Assembly: GCA_003641415.1 (NCBI GenBank)
Contig: QNAG01000111.1
Span: 1 to 8,629, forward strand
Reading direction: 5' to 3'
DNA from: Candidatus Zixiibacteriota bacterium
GTDB taxonomy: Bacteria > Zixibacteria > MSB-5A5 > GN15 > FEB-12
DNA length: 8,629 nt
Shown: positions 6,028-8,629 of the stretch, in pieces
Layout: each line of letters begins with the position of its first letter
Position numbering within the stretch: the first letter of the stretch is position 1
The notes under the pieces: model-generated
The model's database searches: none
Seen by the model: the letters and a program-made list of their open reading frames with translations, nothing else
Told to the model about the DNA's origin: nothing
Program-made: the position numbers and the translations under genes

Positions 6028-6052
6028 AGTGAAGTCGAATAGAGGACATGGT

Positions 6053-8377
6053 ATGGAACAATCTTTCATAAATCCGCTCAAAATAGCGGTAATTGGTAAC
6101 CACCTGCCACGGCAATGCGGCATTGCAACCTTTACAACAGATCTATGTGATGCCTTGCAGGGGATCATGCCGAATGAGAGCCAATTGAGTGTAATCGCGA
6201 TGGATGACACACAATCTGGATATGACTATCCGGAGCGAGTGCGCTTCGAAATACGTGCCCAAAGTGAGGGCGACTATGTGCGGGCAGCGGAATTTCTCAA
6301 CGTGCATGGCGTGGATCTGATTATTGTACAACATGAGTTTGGCATCTATGGAGGAGCTTCCGGGTCATATCTATTACGCTCGCTTCAGAAAATTCGAGTC
6401 CCGATTCTGTCTACTTTGCATACCGTCCTGGACAGGCCAACACCCGATCAAAAATCGGTAATAAAGGAACTGGGCCGGCTCTCAGACCAACTTATCGTTA
6501 TGAGTCATAATGCCACCACAATTCTACAATCCAGCTATGGTATTGATAAAGATAAGATAGTCTATATCCCGCATGGGATACCAGATGTTCCATTTCTCGA
6601 TCCAGCTTTCTATAAGGATAAGTTTGGAGTGGAAAACCGTAAAGTTATTCTGAGTTTTGGTTTATTAAGCCCCGGGAAAGGATTAGAGTACGTTATCGAT
6701 GCGCTGCCGTCTGTGGTAGAAAATCACACGGATGCAGTATATGTTATTTTGGGCGCCACCCATCCCGGAATTCTGCGCAACTCTGGTGAGAAGTACCGTT
6801 ATCAGCTTCAGCAACAGGTAGCTAAGTTGGGGCTTGACGATCACGTTTCATTTCACAATCGGTTTGTTGATCTTCAAACATTAATTCAATTCATCTGCAG
6901 TGCTGACATATACGTCACACCCTATGTGGGGCGGGATCAAATAGTCTCGGGAACATTGGCTTATGCTCTGGGAGCCGGCAAAGCCGTCATTTCTACACCA
7001 TATCTATATGCTGAGGAAATGTTGGCAAAGGACCGAGGTGTTCTTGTACCCTTTGGAGACTCGGCGTCTCTTGCAGACTCCATAAATCGTCTCCTCGATG
7101 ATGAGAATGAACGTAACACCATGCGGAAGAGAGCCTACAAGCACTGTAGGCAGATGATTTGGCCAAAGGTAGCTGAGTCTTACCTGAATCTGGCCCAGAA
7201 CTGTGTCAGGAGGTTCATTAGTAAACCCCCAACAATCAAAAGCAGAGTTACGCTTGAAAAGATAGACACCCTCCCGCCAATAAATCTAAATCATCTAAGA
7301 GTTATGACAGATGACACCGGTGTAATGCAGCATGCCAGGTATAACATACCGCTCCGCAGCCATGGTTATTGTACAGATGACAACGCCCGTGCTCTAATAG
7401 CCGTATCGATGCTAATGTCTCTGCGGAAGGATGAAGACATATTACCACTTCTTAAGCGGTACTTGTCATTTCTGATCGATGCCTATAATCCGGACACCGG
7501 GCGCTTCAGAAATTTCTTATCCTACGAAAGATTATGGCTGGAAGACTCCGGAAGCGATGATTCGCATACACGGGCATTGTGGGCGCTGGGAACATGTATA
7601 TCACATGTCGAGGATCAAGCAATCAGATCGGTGTGCTGCCGCACATTCCTGGAAGCCTTGGTTGCGTTAGAGAGTTTTTCAGATCCAAGGCCACAGGCAT
7701 TCGGACTTATTGCCTGCAATGAATATCTCCGGGTGTACGGTGGCGATTCAACGGCTCGGCGTATTCGATCAGCAGTATCTGCCAAACTGTTTTCCGCCTT
7801 TACTTCCAATGCCAGTGACGATTGGCCCTGGTGTGAAGACGTTCTGACCTATTCAAATGGAATGATCGCCCGAGCCTTGGTTAGCACGGGCGAGGCGATA
7901 AAGGATCAGGCTATGCTTCGATGTGGATTAAGAGCACTTGCATGGTTGCTGGAGCTTCAGACTGCCGATGAAGGGCAGTTATCGCTAGTTGGCAACGATG
8001 GCTGGTGTAACCGGCAAGATCAGAGAGCATACTTTGATCAGCAGCCTGTCGAAGTTACTGGATTAGTGACGGCCTGTGCTGACGCATATAGAGCAACCGG
8101 TGATAAGACGTGGATCCAACAGGCACGAAAGTGCTATGATTGGTTTACTGGCAGAAACGATCTAAATTCTCCTCTCTATGACTTTCGGACAGGAGGTTGC
8201 TATGATGGCTTGCAACCACAGGGCGTCAACCAGAATATGGGTGCCGAGTCTACACTAGCTGGATTAATATCACAGTTAGCAATGTATGAACTCTTCGGGC
8301 ACGAAATACTGAGTCAGAATAACAATGCGAGTACAACCATTGTCGAAGAGGAGAATACGGAACTTGCATGTAATTAG
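6053..8377 (+). CDS. GT4 glycosyltransferase fused to C-terminal alpha-helical (six-hairpin-glycosidase-like) domain
   Basis: The product is 774 residues long. Residues about 9-385 are a GT-B/GT4 glycosyltransferase, with KIAVIGNHLPRQCGIATFT (10-28), VQHEFGIYGG (92-101), STLHTVL (120-126), YIPHGIPD (171-178), SFGLLSPGKGLEYVIDAL (201-218), YVTPYVGRDQIVSGTLAYA (287-305) and LGAGKAVIST (306-315). The typical E-x7-E pair is not present in that region. Residues about 415-750 are a mostly helical repeat-like domain with acidic clusters (GYCTDDNARAL 438-448, GSDDSHTRALWALG 500-513, DDWPWCEDVLTYSNG 589-603, DQQPVEVTGLV 662-672, NMGAESTLAGL 728-738). It looks like an (alpha/alpha) barrel of the six-hairpin glycosidase type, but no characterised function is known to me. 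ATG 6053 is chosen because AGAGGA lies at 6041-6046; an in-frame TTG at 6020 would overlap the previous gene. The spacing shows a single operon. Confidence 0.88.
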   Translation: MEQSFINPLKIAVIGNHLPRQCGIATFTTDLCDALQGIMPNESQLSVIAMDDTQSGYDYPERVRFEIRAQSEGDYVRAAEFLNVHGVDLIIVQHEFGIYGGASGSYLLRSLQKIRVPILSTLHTVLDRPTPDQKSVIKELGRLSDQLIVMSHNATTILQSSYGIDKDKIVYIPHGIPDVPFLDPAFYKDKFGVENRKVILSFGLLSPGKGLEYVIDALPSVVENHTDAVYVILGATHPGILRNSGEKYRYQLQQQVAKLGLDDHVSFHNRFVDLQTLIQFICSADIYVTPYVGRDQIVSGTLAYALGAGKAVISTPYLYAEEMLAKDRGVLVPFGDSASLADSINRLLDDENERNTMRKRAYKHCRQMIWPKVAESYLNLAQNCVRRFISKPPTIKSRVTLEKIDTLPPINLNHLRVMTDDTGVMQHARYNIPLRSHGYCTDDNARALIAVSMLMSLRKDEDILPLLKRYLSFLIDAYNPDTGRFRNFLSYERLWLEDSGSDDSHTRALWALGTCISHVEDQAIRSVCCRTFLEALVALESFSDPRPQAFGLIACNEYLRVYGGDSTARRIRSAVSAKLFSAFTSNASDDWPWCEDVLTYSNGMIARALVSTGEAIKDQAMLRCGLRALAWLLELQTADEGQLSLVGNDGWCNRQDQRAYFDQQPVEVTGLVTACADAYRATGDKTWIQQARKCYDWFTGRNDLNSPLYDFRTGGCYDGLQPQGVNQNMGAESTLAGLISQLAMYELFGHEILSQNNNASTTIVEEENTELACN

Positions 8378-8629
8378 GAAGAGAATCGAATTTGAGGCAG
8401 ATCCTTCCAGGGTGATTGCAAAACCTTTTGTGCCGAGAAAGGAGCAGCGAATCCTTGCCAGTATCAAACGCGTGCTGGATATGAATGAACAGGCCCGCCA
8501 GGAGTTGCGATCCACAGTGTTTGAACGGTTCGTTACCAGGCATAAGGAACTCGAGAAGGCGCTTTGGAGCTCATTCAATGCGATAAGACCATTTGTTTCG
8601 CGTGACGACTCTATTACGCATGGCACGAA
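8364..8629 (+). CDS. Probable large GH130-type glycosidase/phosphorylase, N-terminal fragment
   Basis: An open frame, found by hand because it runs off the right edge, overlaps the end of the previous gene by 14 nt. It starts at TTG 8364 (then HVIRKRIEFEADPSRVIAKPF) with GAGGAG at 8348-8353 as a Shine-Dalgarno site about 10 nt upstream; an in-frame ATG at 8325 would add 13 basic residues and is less likely. The visible 88 codons give a conserved-looking basic strand (DPSRVIAKPFVP) and then helices (EQRILASIKRVLDMNEQARQ; FERFVTRHKELEKALWSSF). This matches my memory of the helical N-terminal region of large bacterial GH130 proteins, which carry a -x-DPSRVI-x-F-P and RH-x-LE pattern before the propeller. 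The catalytic domain lies outside the window, so the assignment rests on the N-terminus and on operon context. No internal stop is seen. Confidence 0.55.
   Translation, partial: MHVIRKRIEFEADPSRVIAKPFVPRKEQRILASIKRVLDMNEQARQELRSTVFERFVTRHKELEKALWSSFNAIRPFVSRDDSITHGT

Noticed and set aside
6020..6052. TTG at 6020 as the start of the large glycosyltransferase fusion
   Set aside because: It would overlap the GH130 gene and has no Shine-Dalgarno site at the right distance, while ATG 6053 has AGAGGA six bases upstream and gives the usual short N-terminus before KIAVIGN.
8276..8626. Minus-strand open frames at the right edge (8250-8543 and 8276-8626)
   Set aside because: They are antisense to the plus-strand frame that shows GH130-type N-terminal pattern and operon coupling, and they carry no motif.
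1..8629. CRISPR arrays, tRNA or rRNA genes, toxin-antitoxin or phage modules
   Set aside because: Reading both strands I found no regularly spaced repeats, no tRNA-like cloverleaf with CCA end or rRNA-like stretch, and no such gene families.

Overview
The window looks like part of the chromosome of an uncultured, Gram-negative-type bacterium of moderate GC content. A periplasmic HtrA protease with an N-terminal export segment supports two membranes. The standard code fits every gene, and the Shine-Dalgarno sites are conventional (AAGGAGGTG before hsp20, AGGAGG before the transposase). I cannot assign a phylum from sequence alone; the gene content would suit an environmental lineage of the FCB or candidate-phylum kind, which is only an impression.

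Layout. (1) Positions 1 to about 708 hold one end of an IS3-family (IS407-like) insertion sequence on the minus strand: complete orfA, a textbook A_AAA_AAC frameshift site, and the first 126 codons of the orfB frame, which runs off the left edge. (2) Positions 709-1222 hold a 26-codon lipoprotein-signal-like micro-ORF and a standalone YqfO/NIF3-insert-type (PII/CutA-like) protein. (3) Positions 1223-1769 have no convincing gene; a possible extracytoplasmic-sigma-type promoter lies at the end, in front of hsp20. (4) Positions 1770-3810 carry a protein quality-control pair: an Hsp20 small heat-shock protein and an HtrA/DegP-type serine protease with two PDZ domains, separated by a perfect 12-bp hairpin that has no T-tract. 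(5) Positions 4061-8629 carry a tightly packed carbohydrate operon: a GT4 glycosyltransferase, a GH130 phosphorylase/hydrolase (4-bp ATGA overlap), a large GT4 enzyme fused to a C-terminal alpha-helical domain resembling six-hairpin glycosidases (about 25-nt gap), and the start of a gene whose N-terminus resembles the large, helical-N-terminus class of GH130 proteins (14-nt overlap, cut by the right edge).

How the genes work together. The last four genes form one translationally coupled unit that pairs sugar-nucleotide-dependent glycosyltransferases with GH130 enzymes, which in characterised members act on beta-mannosides. The simplest reading is a system that builds and recycles or remodels an intracellular, probably mannose-containing, oligo- or polysaccharide. 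The chemistry is inferred, and the product is not known. The Hsp20-HtrA pair is an independent stress module covering cytoplasmic aggregation and periplasmic proteolysis. The most noteworthy unexplained parts are the uncharacterised C-terminal domain of the 774-residue fusion and the two-GT4, two-GH130 gene arrangement.
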